This document shows positions 23,024 through 33,694 of a stretch of DNA of 64,000 nucleotides, in pieces (position 1 is the stretch's first letter; each line of letters opens with the position of its first letter). The notes beneath the pieces are model-generated. The model made no database searches and was not told the origin of the DNA. It was given only the letters and a program-made list of their open reading frames with translations. Origin of the DNA: Gerris lacustris (taxonomy: Eukaryota; Arthropoda; Insecta; Hemiptera; Gerridae); assembly GCA_951217055.1 (NCBI GenBank), contig OX578280.1, forward strand, positions 14,485,394-14,549,393. The letters run 5' to 3'. The translations under genes were made by a program, and so were the position numbers.

Positions 23024-23028
23024 CATGC
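23024..23028. other. Target site duplication of the BEL/Pao element, right
   Basis: CATGC directly follows the right LTR and pairs with 16071-16075. After it the family E sequence resumes with CATCGATATATTTGAAAT. Confidence 0.93.
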
Positions 23029-23366
23029 CATCGATATATTTGAAATAAAATAATCGATAAATAATATAATCGATATTTCCTGTTTTGCTGTCATTCAATG
23101 TTTATCTATCACAAATTTGAGACCCGTAAAAATGAAGATTTCGTAAATATTGGATATGGCAAAACAAATAAAATTACTGGCGGATTTTTTCCGAACTAAC
23201 TTTCCGCAAAGCAAAATTTGCTGAAAACTAATTAAATTCTGCTGAAAGATGGCAAAAAGTATTAAAATAAGTTATTGTCATCGTGTTCTGAGCTATGCTA
23301 AAAGTTTCATATGTCTAGCTATTCGGGAAGTTAGTTAGAAATCGATTGCCAGATTTGTACCGGATA

Positions 23367-23393
23367 AACAAACAAACAAACAAACAAACAAAC
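23367..23393 (+). repeat. (AAAC)n microsatellite in family E
   Basis: Seven AAAC-type units follow ACCGGAT. The same run is shorter in family E copies 1 and 2. A run of 15 C lies nearby at 23470-23484. Confidence 0.85.
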
Positions 23394-23850
23394 AAGAATG
23401 CAAGCTAATAAAAACGTAGTAAAATATATAATTCTTTGGTTATAACTTTGAAGTGGGTATGAAACGTGTCCCCCCCCCCCCCCCTTTATCTCGCTTATAT
23501 GAAGTGCAAAAAATCTGAAAAAATTCATGAACATTCTTCGACCAAAAGTAAAGATACCACTTTTTGGAAATTTCGATAAAAATATTATTTTATTTTTTAT
23601 TGACAAAATACGTTATTTTATTACTATGGTCTTTTCCATGAATTTATATGGTTGTAGTCCGGTTCAATGGCAAAAAAATACTTTATCAGAAGTTTGTTTA
23701 TGTGTTTTGAGAATATCAGACCCATAGGATAGTTCAAAGTAAGCTTCTTAGCATTTTAAAAAACACCATCAATAGGGTACTACTTAAACTATACAGGGTT
23801 GCCTACGGACCCTCGCTGTGTGCTGACTAGCACACACTTGACCTGTTTAT

Positions 23851-24347
23851 TTGGTAACGCTTTTCGAGTTTATGTGGAAAAGTAAAGACAAGAAAGGTCA
23901 AAAAATTCGAGCGTGCTGATTCTTGCATTTGTAAATTAGGAATTAGATCGAACATATGTAGTGCACGAATAAAGGAAGTACTCGTAATTTTCTTCTTCTT
24001 AAGTTTATTAAGAAGTAAAAAATTATAAAAAATAAATTTTATGTATGGAAGTTTATTAGGAATAAAATTCTAAGGGTTATGACGTTTGTCCGATGCCAAT
24101 CGGTGCAGTAGAACAGAAGTTGTATAGTTGGAGGGGGGGGGGGTGGCGCCGCTGGGGTGCGCGAGCGACTACTAGAGCATTAGCGAGAAGCGAAGAGAGT
24201 GAGACGTGGGGCAGGTAGCTGATCAGGAGGCCAGGGGTAAGCCAAGCGTGGTAGGGGGAGACACTATACCGAGAGCGGGCAGACTCGATTGAACAATTCC
24301 GTGTAAAGCTTTTTGGTCTAGTTTTTTGGTAACGCTTTTCGAGTTTA
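23851..24347. other. Segment bounded by direct repeats, unclassified
   Basis: TTTGGTAACGCTTTTCGAGT occurs at about 23851 and again at about 24326. Between them is a mixed sequence with a G run (24132) and a GC-richer section (24140-24260) without a protein signature. Confidence 0.35.
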
Positions 24348-24403
24348 TTTCCTATAGCCAAGACATGAAAATTTTAAAACATGAAAATGTAAGTTAATGT
24401 CAT

Positions 24404-24899
24404 TACTCAACAAACTTAAACTAATGCTGCGATTAACCAGTCACCCAGATATTCTCTCAACATCTAATAAAATAAGTAACAGTCTGAATGAAATAGTTGA
24501 ATCTTATAGTAATAACCTCATATCTATAGACTATCAAAGAGTAATTAATTCATCCTATAAGGCTTTTTAAAGACTCTTTTGTTCGTACTCTTTAGAAGGA
24601 GAACTATATTTGCAATGGAGATGCCCAGTAATGAAGTTGAGAGTTATCAGTTATTATATTCCATGGACACTTCTTCGCCATGTCAAGTGTGCAACATGAA
24701 GGAATGCGAAACCTTATTGCATATATTCCTCTTCTGTCCAGCCTACGAATCTTACAGAAACAACCTGTTAATGAAATAAAAGTGGAGCAAACTCTCTTTA
24801 GAAGAAATCATTTCATTTAGTAGTCAAAAACATTTTAACAGAATATATTATTTTATTACCTCTGTTATTAAGCGTAGAGCTTTTAAACCGTGTGAGTAA
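24404..24899 (+). pseudogene. LINE ORF2 C-terminal fragment
   Basis: The frame from about 24590 reads FAMEMPSNEVESYQLLYSMD, then CQVCNMKECETLLHIFLFCP. The CxxC...H...C knuckle is typical of the tail of jockey, I and R1-type LINE proteins. After a stop at 24778 the same frame continues with KLSLEEIISFSSQKHFNRIY and ITSVIKRRAFKPCE to 24899. Upstream, LTSHPDILSTSNKIS and SYSNNLISIDYQRVI appear to belong to the same protein in a shifted frame. Endonuclease and RT are missing, so this is a dead 5'-truncated copy. The clade is not determined. Confidence 0.72.
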
Positions 24900-25721
24900 G
24901 ATATCAAAAAAGTTCTATTATTATATTTTTATTTAATTTTTATACTAGGTAGATATTTTTATTTATTGATTTATTATTTTTTTTTTTGTTCAAGGATTAT
25001 ACAGAAAATTAAAATATTAACAATAATAATGGAAAATTTAGAAAATGTTAATAATATTAAAAATTTAAATAGAAAAACACAAAACTAAAGTAAGAATATT
25101 AGAGAATAAATAAATAAAATAAAGTAATAAATTATGAATATTGTTATTCTATATTTACGCTGTACGAGCCAATGTTCTTTTAACTCCATCACTTTTTTAT
25201 TTTTGAACACCAAACTCTTGTAAAAAACATTTTGTTTTTGGCAATAAACTTTCTTATCTTATTACTCTACAAACTGAGTTAAAAATGAAAAATGTTTAAC
25301 AAATATTAATATATTAAATATTATATAATATTAAATAAAATATTAAATGTTTTTAAATTATACTATTCAATATTAATTATTCCCTGCTCTCTGTAAAGCT
25401 CAGAGTCTAACAAAAAATAAGCCCAAATGTATTTGAATATAATATTTGTAGTGAAACATCTATAATTGAAATTTGGGAATTTATTGTAAATGTATCAAAT
25501 TGTCTGGAAAAGGGTTGTACTTATAAATCACACGTACTGATATTTGTTTCATATTAGTTGACCCCCTCCCCTCCCACTTCTAACCTCCCTTTGCTTATTT
25601 TTCTTACCAGGTGGTGTAATATTTTTAGTTTATTTATGGCTTTTATTTATTTTAGATCGCAAGCATACGTTTCACTAATATATAGCCATATTTTATTTAT
25701 AATGAGATATTTTGGTTTTTT
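24900..25721. other. AT-rich stretch with no recognised gene
   Basis: Very A/T-rich, with T and A runs and no recognisable element. A short frame at its right end crosses into family A and is not a gene. Confidence 0.55.
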
Positions 25722-26465
25722 GGAAAGAAGTTCCTTATGGCACGTTCTGGAGCCTGGGAGTGAATACAAAAAAAAACAACCAAAATCACCGTCACAAAAT
25801 AACCGTCACAAAACCACCGTAACGTAAAATCCGTCACGAAATCTACAGATGACGATAACTTGAGTAAAAGATCACCGAGTTAGATGAAATTTGGTACACA
25901 TGTTCATTTTACCAATGCCCAGGCTGAGTTCGTCGGAAAACGTTATCCGCCCAAGCGTTCACGCGCAACGCTCGCGTAAACGTAAGCTTCAAATACGGGA
26001 AAAAGTGTTATTAAGGAAGCCTGTTACTTGACTTGTTTTGATTATTTATGTCAAAAATGTCACTTTGTTTTGTAAATAAATAAAATATAATCATGTAAAA
26101 TTTCACCCTGATACAAGCAGAAGCTGTAGAGTAGGGAAGAGATATATTTTTATTTAAATCCAAACTTCTTTAACAAACATACTCTTTCACTATAAACTTA
26201 TCATGATCAACTTTTTTCTTATATTCAATGTATATTTATAGTAAGACGCTTGTTTTAATTATACAAATAATGATTTTCTTTTAATTTTGCCTTAACTCTG
26301 CTAGGTACAAACAGTTCGTTACTTTTAATTTTGTCTCTTTTCTAACTCCGCCATGTATAAGTAGTTGCAATGTATACGTACTTAGCTCTGTAATTTTATA
26401 ATTTATATTCAATGAAAAATGTAAGGAACTTCGTTCTTACCGGGTGTCCCGCGACACCACACGTA
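25722..26465 (+). mobile_element. Repeat family A, copy 1
   Basis: It starts with GGAAAGAAGTTCC (a mutated GGAACGAAGTTCC), then GCACGTTCTGGAGCC and a block of CACCGTCACAAAA units. Next comes the core module (GATGACGATAACTTGAGT, CGCGCAACGCTCGCGTAAAC). It ends with GGAACTTCGTTC, the hairpin GGTGTCCCGCGACACC and ACACGTA followed by T. The 49383 and 59833 copies share this plan. No protein is encoded. The superfamily is unknown. Confidence 0.75.
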
Positions 26466-26629
26466 TTTTTTTTTACTTTCATTTATAGAGAGAATGTACT
26501 GTGACGACCCAAAAATATAATTTAAAAGAATTTTCACGTAATTAGTGGATTTGTCCCCTAAGCGCAAAAAAAGTATTTTTTTTAAAAAATATCTTATTTT
26601 CTTAATCCCACAGGGGAAACATGTTAAAG

Positions 26630-26905
26630 AATTTCAAACCTGACTTCATTTTTGTCATATCCTTAATTTTTTCCAGGTCTTTTCTTCATCCTTTAGTTCT
26701 TTCTTTACTGTCCTCCATCATATTGTCCTGGGCCTGCCAAGTTTTTGTTTCCCTTGAGGATTCCATTCTAGGGCCTGCCGACTGATGTTATTTTTGATTC
26801 ATCAGAGGGTTTGCCCGATCCAACCATACTTTCTATTTTTCATTATTTCCCCTATTAGATTTTGACTGCATTTTTTCCCAAGTTTTTTGTGTCTAGTTTT
26901 TTCTG
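26630..26905 (-). pseudogene. LINE C-terminal fragment (RTE-like tail)
   Basis: On the minus strand the peptide RKYGWIGQTL is followed after stops by NISRQALEWNPQGKQKLGRP and WRTVKKELKDEEKTWKKL. The order W-IG-TL, RQALEWNPQGK, GRPR and W-R is a familiar motif set from the end of many invertebrate LINE reverse transcriptases. At least four in-frame stops make it dead. No RT core remains. Confidence 0.75.
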
Positions 26906-26936
26906 GTCTTTGCATGTGTATAATTCTTCTTAAGCC

Positions 26937-27377
26937 AGGGCTCCACAAGCAGTAATTTACTGCTTTTTTTTTAGCAGTATTACTGCTTGTTATTGGGAAC
27001 TACGCTTTTCCCCAAATGCGGCTACATGGCAGCATGTTACTGTGCCAGTATCAAGGTCGTACTGCTGAAAATAGGTCGTTCTAATTTTCCTGCAATATTA
27101 TACTCCCCTGGTTCCATTGGCTGTATTTCACTGCCACATTTAAACATTGCCTTGGTTCCATTGGCTGTATTTTACTGAGGCAGTATTATACTTACACAGT
27201 TAATACTGCCCTGGCTCCATTGGCTGTATTTTACTGAGGCAGTATTATACTTCCAGAGTTAAATACTGCCCTGGTTCCATTGGAAGTATTTCACAGAGGC
27301 AGTATTATACTTCTACAGTTAAATACTGTGTGTGTAGCCCCCCTGTTTAATTGCAAAAATTCTGCCAGTGGAGCCCT
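26937..27377. mobile_element. MITE with AGGGCTCCAC ends and internal tandem repeats
   Basis: The ends are AGGGCTCCAC (26937) and GTGGAGCCCT (to 27377). The left interior has TTACTGC/GCAGTA palindromes. From about 27100 to 27330 a unit of roughly 60 bp with GGTTCCATTGGCTGTATTT and GAGGCAGTATTATACTT repeats about four times. The AGGG ends hint at hAT, but no target duplication was found. Confidence 0.65.
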
Positions 27378-28055
27378 AGTTTCAGGTGGTTGTTTTTAAA
27401 ATTGTACTTTTTGTTGCCTTTTACGTATGACAATATATATACTTATACAGGGTATTTCAGGTAAGCACATACACCGCACATGTTGGCGTGTTTATTATAT
27501 TATTATTTTGTCTTTTATAAATGATAGAGCAAATACTTATCATATATTCAGTATATAGGATCCAAGAGTGAATAATAAAACGGTATTTTGTTCCTTAATT
27601 TTACTTGACTTCATAATTTTGACTTGAAATTCATTTGCTAGAACTATATAAATAGATCTTTTAGTGTTCTCTTAGGATATTTTATTTCAACTCTCGTTTT
27701 CCAAATCGTTTTATAAGCTAATTGAACCATAATCCTTTTTAATTGGATAGCTTGGTTTAACATGGGCAAATTAAATCTGATAGCCATCTGAGAAGAACCA
27801 TTTGAATTAATGAAGTTACTAGTTGCATAAGTTCAAACATTAGGTTTTATCTGATTCAAATTAAGTGTTATATTCGTTCTTATCCTTGTGTTGTATTCGT
27901 TCTTCTATACAAAATTACGATATTGCTCTTTTATGGAGTCTAATTATAGAGTCTCTCTAGTGGTATGAGAGTGTTATTTATTTACATCACTCATTACCTC
28001 CACATACGGATGTGATATATTTCTTTGTCCCAATGTTCTTTAATGGAATCTAACT
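27378..28055. other. No recognised gene
   Basis: AT-rich sequence without a coding signal or a repeat shared with the rest of the window. Confidence 0.5.
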
Positions 28056-28420
28056 AGGCATCGCGTGGATCTATCATTGAAGTCCGAGTGCATCGCATAG
28101 TAATAAATATGTATTGAATATTGAGAAAATAGATAATCATTATGAGTTGATAGTTAATGTGTATGGTTGAAGTAGTCTAGTAGTGAGAGAGCCACCCTGC
28201 ATTCTTACAATTCCACTACCCACACATTTCCTTTTCAAATGTTATAAAATGTATCACTTCACTACACAAACACTTCTGTTTGTATCAAATTAAAATGTAA
28301 CATGCCTATTTTAATTTACTTTAGACGATATATACATATATATGAATATTTATTAAATTAGAACGTAAGATATCGGTAAAAACGTTGTATTCTCTATGTT
28401 TAACGTTTAGGGGAAATAAC
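28056..28420 (-). repeat. Repeat family C, truncated diverged copy
   Basis: It begins CTAGGCATCGCGTGGATCTA and keeps the R and Q landmarks in order (ATCATTATGAGTTGATAG, GTATCACTTCACTAC, ACGTAAGATATCGGTAAAAA), then stops. The CTGT and GCGAGCG end is missing. Confidence 0.7.
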
Positions 28421-29194
28421 TTTAGGTTATTTCAGTAGTAGGAAGAAGAATATCTAGCGGAGGTAGAAATAAAATAGAAATTTAACTCAACGATATATTT
28501 GGTGGCGGTTTGTGGCGAGAGTTTAACAGAGGCCTACAAAGAATAATAATAATAATAATAATGATAATAATTAAGACTTTTATTTGTTTTGTGAAAAGTT
28601 TTTACAAAATACATAATATATATAAATGCAGTTTAGTAACAAACGTTGGTATAACTCAGAAGTGGTAGCTGGACTAACGTTATTGCAGAGTGAACTAGAA
28701 TGAAGTACGAAGCGGTGATTAAAGCGGCTTTATACAAACTCGAATGAACAAACCAAACAATGTATAAGTTTGTTCAGCTATAACTTTTGAATCGTTCATT
28801 TTAATGACGGGAAAGCAAACGTCTTTAAATATTTTTTTATCTTTCAAACACAATGAAGAACAATGAAACTACTTCGAAGTCTCTACCTTAAACTGCTCTC
28901 GTGATACAATTTTTTAATAGCTTAGGGTGAAAACATGTTTTTTCTTAAAAAAAAAAAAAAAATATGTGACTTCTGAAAAATTCCTGTAACATTTTTCTAA
29001 CAAAGAATAGCAGTTACTTAAAAAAAAATCACAGGAAAGTACTTGCGTCCAAGTAATAATAAACAGGAGAATTGGGACTTTTTATTCAATTTCGATGGGC
29101 TATTGAGTTCTAAGACGTAAACCACGTATATACTTCAACAAACTCGGGTTAGCTTATCAACCCAATACCGCTAGTTGATTGATACAAGACAACC
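28421..29194. other. No recognised gene; AAT microsatellite
   Basis: An (AAT)n run of ten units lies at 28541-28570. The remainder is AT-rich with an A run near 28950 and no coding signal. Confidence 0.5.
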
Positions 29195-29271
29195 GAACCC
29201 TTCACACACAAGTGAAGTGTTGGTTTGTAAACCATGTCTTCACACATAAGTGAATTGTTGGTCTGTAAACA
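29195..29271 (+). repeat. 38-bp tandem array, left part (two units)
   Basis: Units contain TTCACACATAAGTGAA (an imperfect palindrome) and TGTTGGTCTGTAAAC. The same unit continues at 30921-31110, on the other side of the TIR element. Confidence 0.85.
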
Positions 29272-29273
29272 AT

Positions 29274-30920
29274 AGGTTTGTTCCAACAGCCAATTCGAGG
29301 ACGGTTCTAGAACCAGTTCAGGATTTTTTAATGCGCATGCGTCTATGAGGACTGGTTCAGAACTGATTCAAAAAGAGGAGCCTGTTGGAACGATTTAAGA
29401 ACTCTTTCAGAACTGCAACCTTCATGTTACCTCTCTTTATCTTGTTTTTATTTTCCTCTTCGTATCTCTCCACTTGTTTTGTTTATGTTCACTCAGAAAT
29501 GGATTACTTACGTGAACATATTCTATTGTTAAACTCAACAAAGTTTATAAGAATGCACATTAGAGCAAATAGTTTTTAAAATTACAAATTTATCACACTG
29601 TCATTTCTGAATGATTATATTTCGCTCTCACATTTGGGATTCGTCAGGCTCGTAACAATCCTGTCTTTTAGTTTCAGTTGCCGTTGCCTATTAAAAATTT
29701 GTTTGTATAAATTGTAATTTTTTTAAACATTAACTGTTAAATCATATAAAAAGTACCGGTGTGGAAATCCTACACATGACTCCCATGAAATGTGGAATCA
29801 ATACGCGATCAAGAGAGAGCTCAGTATTTACACCCATTTTCATGGTAGTAAAAACATTAAAATGCCAATATCTCCAAAACCACTTGTGCCCAAAAAGTAT
29901 AGGTACAATCTACCAAATAGGACACATAATAATATATACCCCAAATAAAATAGAAATCAAATAATATCTACTGAAGTTATCGTCGACAGACCGATTTCGT
30001 GCTTAAGTGACTACAGCTCCGAAACGTCGTGAGCTACGATGTTCGGGTTTGTCGCCATCAGTTTTTCCGACAAAAGTTTTAAATAATGTCGCAAACCGCA
30101 TCTCAATACGATATCTTGAAGCGATATGTTATTAAAGGTTTAGTTACATACGAATACGTACATACAGACGTATATGAAACAGATTTTAATGATATCCCCG
30201 GGTTCGTAAGACCCCTCCTTCACAGAGATCTCGGAATCAAGTTTCGGATGATAAAATGTGAATTTTATCTTGGCTTATTAAAAATAAACCCTTATATAAG
30301 AAAAGGTCAACCACACATTAAGAAATATTTACAAATAAAGGGTTCAAAACTACAAAAAAGAAAATTATAAGAATAATTTATCTGTTTGTTTTTTTTTTCT
30401 TGTCTGTAAATCATCGGCGGATGTACAGACAATCGTAGGTAATTCTTATAAAGGACTCAAAGTCGCTATGAGAAATTTTAATTATCATGAGGAATAAATA
30501 AAATATAAATTATATTTTATTATTCCAATATACTATCATGATAAAAAATAATACGTAAAGAAGAAAGAAAGAAGTAGTATAAATATTAACTGAGGAGAGA
30601 GAAACAAAACACGCTAGGAAATAGGAAACAGAAATATCAAGAAAAGAAACGAAAACAAATGTCAGGTTATAGTTGAACAGTAGTAGTAGTGTAACCTACA
30701 CGCCTCCGTATATTAGTATTAGTAGTTCTGGCCGAGTTCCTTCTTCAGTCCGGGAACTGTTTTCACGGTTCTAGGACTGTCCCAGAACCGTTCGACTTTC
30801 TGTTGGAACACGGGACTAAAAGTTCCAGAACCGTCCGAAAAGCGTGTAGGAACGGTCTTTCGATACTGCGCATGCTCCCGGCAGTTCTAGAACCGTCCGA
30901 GGCTCTGTTGGAACAAACCT
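29274..30920. mobile_element. Uncharacterised TIR element of about 1.65 kb
   Basis: A perfect 16-bp inverted repeat, AGGTTTGTTCCAACAG, bounds it. A further imperfect match (GGACGGTTCTAGAAC against GTTCTAGAACCGTCC) lengthens the inverted repeat to about 40 bp. It interrupts a 38-bp tandem array at a unit border. Inside are two small frames (29385-29579 and 30086-30370), neither with a known domain. No transposase signature was found and a target duplication is not clear. Confidence 0.65.
30086..30370 (+). CDS. Hypothetical 94-aa frame inside the TIR element
   Basis: It starts MSQTASQYDILKRYVIKG and ends with a lysine-rich tail (KGSKLQKRKL). Composition is balanced and charged, unlike most chance frames here. 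It has no recognised domain, signal peptide or membrane segment. It sits within the TIR element at 29274-30920 and may be a remnant of its protein or chance. I do not assign a function. Confidence 0.2.
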   Translation: MSQTASQYDILKRYVIKGLVTYEYVHTDVYETDFNDIPGFVRPLLHRDLGIKFRMIKCEFYLGLLKINPYIRKGQPHIKKYLQIKGSKLQKRKL

Positions 30921-31110
30921 CATGTCTTCACACATAAGTGAATTGTTGGTCTGTAAACCATGTCTTCACACATAAGTGAAGTTTTGGTCTGTAAACCATG
31001 TCTTCACTCATAAGTGAAGTGTTGGTTTGTAAACCATGTCTTCACACATAAGTGAAGTGTTGGTCTGTAAACCATGTCTTCTCACATAAGTAAAATGTTT
31101 TCTGTACAGC
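30921..31110 (+). repeat. 38-bp tandem array, right part (five units)
   Basis: CATGTCTTCA starts at 30921, 30959, 30997, 31035 and 31073, an exact 38-base period. Each unit has the TTCAC...GTGAA palindrome. Confidence 0.93.
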
Positions 31111-31345
31111 ATCTGGAACCCTGGAGTGAATCTGAAAAAAAATGACCATCACGAAACTAACCAATGACGATAACTTAAATAAAAATTGCCGATTTAGTTC
31201 AATTTGGTGTACATGTTCATTTTACCAATGCCCTCGAGTCCAACGAGTTCGTTGGACAACGTTATCCGCCCAAGCGTTCGTGCACAACGCTCGCGTAAAC
31301 GTAATCTTGATATGTAAAATTGGAATTTTAGGACTGGATTTGATT
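31111..31345 (+). repeat. Repeat family A, truncated copy
   Basis: It starts at CTGGAACCCTGGAGTGAAT and keeps the core module (ACGATAACTT, TTATCCGCCCAAGCGTTC, ACAACGCTCGCGTAAACGTA) before breaking off. Both palindromic ends are missing. Confidence 0.65.
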
Positions 31346-31449
31346 TATTTATTTATATTTTTGTCGAAACACCATGAGAGTGTTGAACATGGTTTTTTCA
31401 GACCAAAATTTGGTGATTCCTTATACTGAACACGGTGAGATAAAAGTAA

Positions 31450-31690
31450 GTTTCTAATCCCTGAAACTCTTCATTCCTTGCTTAAGCTTTTCAGTTTCTT
31501 CCTCGAAATATAATGTTTAACTGAATCAAAGGCTCTACTAAAGTCAACGAAAATGCAAATTAGATTATGATGTCCTGGACATGGATACTCGTTTTAAGAA
31601 GCGAATAATGGTAAATATACTGTCAATACAACCTCGACCCTTAGGAAGAACCCTGCTTTTTCTTCGGGAATGATTTTTGTGATAAAAAAA
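31450..31690 (-). pseudogene. LINE reverse transcriptase fragment
   Basis: On the minus strand the frames give EEKAGFF, then GRGCIDSIFTIIRFLKR in a second frame, and LICIFVDFSRAFDSVKH in a third. These are the QAGFR-GR-CIDQIF and FVDFSKAFDSV blocks of a LINE RT, covering the first catalytic aspartate region. At least two frameshifts separate them and the YADD region is absent. It may belong to the same kind of LINE as the tail at 26.6-26.9 kb, but this cannot be shown. Confidence 0.72.
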
Positions 31691-32307
31691 ACACTTGAGT
31701 AAATAAAACTTAAGTTTACTTGATTATTAAATGAAGTTTACTGGTAATGATCTATTAAAAGGTTGGAAGCTCTTAAATGCAATTAAACATTTGTGGAGAG
31801 ACGTTTATTTTCTTTGATTATAAACTCCAAATGCGCAAATTATCTTAAATTTGTTAGGTATATTTTTTATTTTTTTACCTCCTATTATTTATACTTTGTT
31901 CTTCATACTAAATTAAAATTGATTAATATTTCTAATTAATATAAAGCTGAAGAAGCTACCTTTAAATTAAACGTGATATAATTTACTTTTAATTAAATTA
32001 CTCTGAGTGAGAGAAATATCGGTGTAATTTCCTCTCTTATCTCTGAATTTCTCCGTGTTCTTATCAATGGTCTTTTCTTTCTCTTGGGTTGTTAAGGGAT
32101 CCATTTCAGTACAAATAATTATTGTATGTCCGTCCTAAGATCCTATCTTTCCTAACATCCATTACCCTGATTAAAGATGACATGTTACCTTGGTATTTTT
32201 ATTATAGAAAACATGTTCGACAGATTTTATTTGGAAATCTTCACTCTGAAGAATTAGGTTGTTCATTTATTTTATTTCTTGGTATTCTTGTGGTTTGTGG
32301 CTTTTTA
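31691..32307. other. No recognised gene
   Basis: AT-rich sequence without coding signal or shared repeats. Confidence 0.5.
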
Positions 32308-32879
32308 GTCCAGGAGATAGCGTGCAAAAAAGTGTTTGACTAACATCGAGCTAGAATTTTGTGTATGAGTAAATCTTTTGGTGCCTTTTAAGAATATATG
32401 GTTAGCTAAGTTTGTCTGCGGTACATATCTTGGCAATAAGCATTCGAAAACAAAACCGGTGGAGAGCGGCCAAGTCCCGCCATTTTTGGTGGACAATGTG
32501 ATTTTCATGATTCTGAGTACGAACTTAGTTAGCAGACCAAAAATCAAGTTGATGGTATTTTGTCACTTAATAGGTTAGTTAGTCAAATATTACTCCAAAT
32601 CAATGAGTTCACCTATTAAGTGACAAACTACCATTAACTTGATTTTTGGTCTACTAAGTTCGTACTCAGGATCATAAAAATCACATTGTCCACCAAAAAT
32701 GGTGGGACTTGGCCGCTCTCCACCGGTTTTTTTTTTTTTCAATTGCCTATTGCCTAGATTTGTCCAGCAGACAAATCTATCCGACCACATATTCTTAAAA
32801 GGCACCAAAAGATTTACTTATACACAAAATTCTAGCTTGATGTTAGTCAGACACTTTTTTGCACGCACTCTCCTGGACT
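32308..32879. mobile_element. Large foldback element, arms about 270 bp
   Basis: The left arm begins GTCCAGGAGATAGCGTGCAA and the right arm ends TTGCACGCACTCTCCTGGAC. The arms are near-complete inverted copies with a short spacer around 32580-32605. The right arm has a T run (32729-32740) absent from the left. A diverged one-armed copy lies at 54578-55065, where it hosts a SINE. No protein is encoded. Confidence 0.85.
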
Positions 32880-33139
32880 TATTGTTTCTTGTTGTCTCCC
32901 TGTCTATGTTCCTTTTTTATTTTTGTCCTTTTTTGTACTTATTAAAAATTGATTAAAGTTACTGTACAACATTATTAATATAATACATGGTTGATATCTT
33001 ACTGAAATGGATTGGTTTACTTTAATGTATCTCTCATGATCAAGGTATACAAGTTATTATGTTCCGTTACCTTCAGTAAGGGAAGCTATGGGATTGTTCT
33101 GAATAACGATACTTTTTTACTGGTCTTATATTACTTTGC

Positions 33140-33559
33140 TTTGTAAGTTTCATCGCACATTTCCGTTTCCCCAATTTGGAACCACTTCCCGTGATTCAAT
33201 CTTCCCCAAATTTTGCACATAGATACAACTAAGGTGAAGAATACAGAAACCAAAAAAACAAAAAATAAAAACAAAATGGCGTCAAATTTATTTGCTTTTT
33301 AAGTTTCATCGCACACCTATTACCCCAATTTTGAACCACTTACCGTCATTCAATCTTCCCTAAATTTTGCACATATATACAACTAAGGTGAAGAATACAG
33401 AAACCAAAAAAACAAAAAATAAAAACAAAATGGCGTCAAATTTATTTGCTTTTTAAGTTTCATCGCACACCTTTTACCCCAATTTTGAGCACCTACCCGT
33501 CATTCAATCTTCCCCAAATTTTGCACATAGATACAACTAAGGTGAAGAATACAGAAACC

Positions 33560-33590
<31 letters not shown>

Positions 33591-33600
33591 GGCTTAAAAT
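33140..33600 (+). repeat. Tandem repeat of about 155 bp, three units
   Basis: AAGTTTCATCGCACA starts at 33145, 33301 and 33455. Each unit ends with an A-rich tract, which in the last unit has expanded to about 30 A. Units share ATTCAATCTTCCC and CAACTAAGGTGAAGAATACA. Confidence 0.9.
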
Positions 33601-33694
33601 TGATTTGCTAAAAAAAAGGTTGACAATAAGACCAGTTTTGAAAAATGGAATTTTTATATTAATTATTATGTCTCCGATTTCACAAAGTTCAAAC

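Larger units (their letters stand above)
15561..23813 (-). mobile_element. Family E element with short TIRs, copy 3, split by BEL/Pao
   Basis: The outer ends are AGGGTCCGTAGGCAA (15561) and its exact inverse ending at 23813. Removing the BEL element and one target copy leaves about 1300 bp. The inner sequence on both sides matches family E copies 1 and 2, and the two halves join in register at CATGC. A CTGTCCGTCCGTCC run and a TTTCGTCCGATCACTTTGA phrase follow the left end. I recall similar ends from other insect genomes, but this is unverified. No transposase is seen. Confidence 0.65.

Noticed and set aside
25558..25827. Frame ending in a Trp-His-Val-Leu-Glu-Pro-Gly segment, also seen near 59738 and 43552
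   Set aside because: The shared peptide comes from the conserved DNA end of repeat family A, and the frames differ outside it.
29980..30030. Another hammerhead-like core (CCGAAACGTCGTGAGCT)
   Set aside because: GAAACGTC is present but the CTGANGA box is not; too little to call.
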